A stretch of DNA of 8,422 bases, from positions 1-8,422 of the forward strand of contig CAZCKC010000147.1 of the NCBI GenBank assembly GCA_964499235.1. The letters are read 5' to 3'. Source of the DNA: JAFGRR01 sp964499235 (GTDB lineage Bacteria > Planctomycetota > Phycisphaerae > UBA1845 > Fen-1342). Below the pieces are notes generated by a model that had not been told where the DNA came from, ran no database searches, and worked only from the letters and a program-made list of their open reading frames with translations. Positions 7,856-8,422 of the stretch are shown piece by piece (position 1 is the stretch's first letter; every line of letters starts with the position of its first letter). A program made the position numbers and the translations under genes.

Positions 7856-8035
7856 CCGGTGAAGCGGGGCGGCCCCATGCGGACGCAGGGTCGGGCAGCC
7901 ATCCCGTCCGCGAAAGAGCGGGACCGCCAAGCGGCTTGAGAGGGTGGGGGGGCGTCCCCGCCCGCGAAAGAGCAGGAACGAAAAGCGGCTTAAAAGGGTG
8001 TGGCGGCCGGCCCGCCCGCGAAAGAGCGGAAGCGA
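7856..8035. repeat. 54-bp imperfect tandem repeat block
   Basis: The 12-mer CCGCGAAAGAGC recurs at 7908, 7962 and 8016, exactly 54 bp apart. Units 7908-7961 and 7962-8015 align without gaps and match at 43 of 54 positions. The third copy loses similarity after about 20 bases. A degenerate earlier copy (AGCGGGGC..., AGGGT) is detectable from about 7856 to 7907. Each full unit also holds AAGCGGCTT, an odd palindrome, at 7929 and 7983. In copies 1 and 3, CCGC and GCGG flank GAAAGA and could form a 4-bp stem. Because 54 is a multiple of three, both strands show repeated 18-residue translations, but no start or ribosome site supports a gene. The block fills the non-coding gap between the radical SAM gene and the RHS remnant (7786-8157). 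Confidence 0.8.
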
Positions 8036-8157
8036 TAACCTGACTCAATCGCACGGCCAAGCAGCCGCTGCGATGACCTAGCTCCCCGTTAACCCGATCA
8101 CCACCAAGCACCCGCCCACTCCTAAAGCGCCCCGCCCAGCGAACCGCATGCTGGGCT

Positions 8158-8422
8158 CACCATCTCGGCCGCCGCACGCACACGGTCGACTACAGCGGCG
8201 TCAGCGACCCGCTGGCCGACAGCCCGGCCTGGGTCGAGACCCGGCACGTCTACAGCGGCCTGACGGTCGTCGAGGAGTACGTCCGCACCAACGTGACCAG
8301 CACCTGGACGCTCGTCCGCGAGTTCGTCCACGGCGACCGCTTCCTATAGTCGCTGGGTTGCTGGCCGCTGGCCATGATCGACTACTCCGCCGCGGGAGCG
8401 GTTGCAACGGTCGGGACGGCCG
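8158..8422 (+). pseudogene. Degraded RHS/YD-repeat protein fragment, runs off the right edge
   Basis: Frame 8158 onward reads HHLGRRTHTVDYSG, then RHVYSGLTVVEEY and LVREFVHGDRF, which follows the YD-repeat pattern of RHS-family proteins (xxLGRR, then Y.G..V.EEY, then REFV.G). An in-frame TAG at 8347-8349 interrupts it. In the same frame, downstream, LAMIDYSAAGAV resembles the segment that normally follows in planctomycete-type RHS proteins. Upstream, the frame is open only back to 8077, with no ATG, GTG or TTG before the homology, so the N-terminal thousands of residues typical of RHS toxins or adhesins are missing. RHS proteins form large secreted shells carrying variable C-terminal domains; this piece cannot do so. 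It could also be the 5' edge of a longer frame beyond the window, so pseudogene status is an inference. Confidence 0.6.

Noticed and set aside
6130..7902. 590-codon open frame on the minus strand opposite the radical SAM gene
   Set aside because: Its translation is Arg/Ala/Gly/Val-rich with no motif, and it mirrors a clearly conserved gene. Long antisense frames are expected in DNA this GC-rich.
7908..8027. Possible CRISPR array
   Set aside because: The units are contiguous tandem copies with about 80% identity, not identical repeats separated by unique spacers, and no cas gene is present.
7798..8048. Inverted 7-mers TTGAGTC (7798-7804) and GACTCAA (8042-8048) flanking the repeat block, as mobile-element ends
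   Set aside because: A 7-bp match over 250 bp is expected by chance. There is no transposase between them and no target-site duplication was seen.
7782..8111. 109-codon minus-strand frame with 18-residue repeats (ALSRAG..PPHP pattern)
   Set aside because: The protein repeat is a direct result of the 54-bp DNA repeat. No ribosome site was seen, and it overlaps the end of the radical SAM gene. It is kept as a repeat, not as a gene.

Overview
This is a GC-rich window from what looks like a chromosome of a Gram-negative (diderm) bacterium. The best guess is a planctomycete or a close relative. That guess rests on overall gene style: GTG starts with good Shine-Dalgarno sites, a lipoprotein phosphatase, a membrane-anchored MutS-like ATPase, a B12-type radical SAM protein and an RHS/YD-repeat remnant of a kind common in that phylum. 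No rRNA or marker gene is present, so the assignment is inference only.

Layout. (1) Positions 1-2619, minus strand: the N-terminal 873 codons of a large MscK/MscM (KefA/YjeP)-type mechanosensitive channel. It has a signal peptide, a long coiled-coil periplasmic region and about eight membrane helices. The MscS pore domain lies beyond the left edge. (2) 2620-2779: a short divergent promoter region with -10-like boxes facing both ways and a perfect 8-bp inverted repeat. (3) 2780-3892, plus: a PhoD-family metallophosphatase with a lipoprotein signal. (4) 4001-5953, plus: a MutS-type ABC ATPase carrying four predicted membrane helices and lacking the mismatch-recognition domain. (5) 6148-7785, plus: a cobalamin-binding-domain radical SAM enzyme of unknown substrate with a Pro/Ala-rich tail. 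(6) 7786-8157: no convincing gene, but a 54-bp tandem repeat with two full units, a truncated third and a degenerate leading one. (7) 8158-8422, plus: a decayed RHS/YD-repeat fragment with no start codon and an in-frame TAG, after which recognisable RHS-like sequence seems to resume in the same frame.

The three plus-strand genes are separated by 108 and 194 bp and each may have its own promoter, so they need not form one operon. The channel and the phosphatase share an intergenic region and could be co-regulated envelope functions, but nothing else links the genes into one pathway. I do not see a clear new multi-gene system. The most unusual items are the membrane-anchored MutS-like ATPase, the 54-bp repeat block and the RHS remnant next to it.
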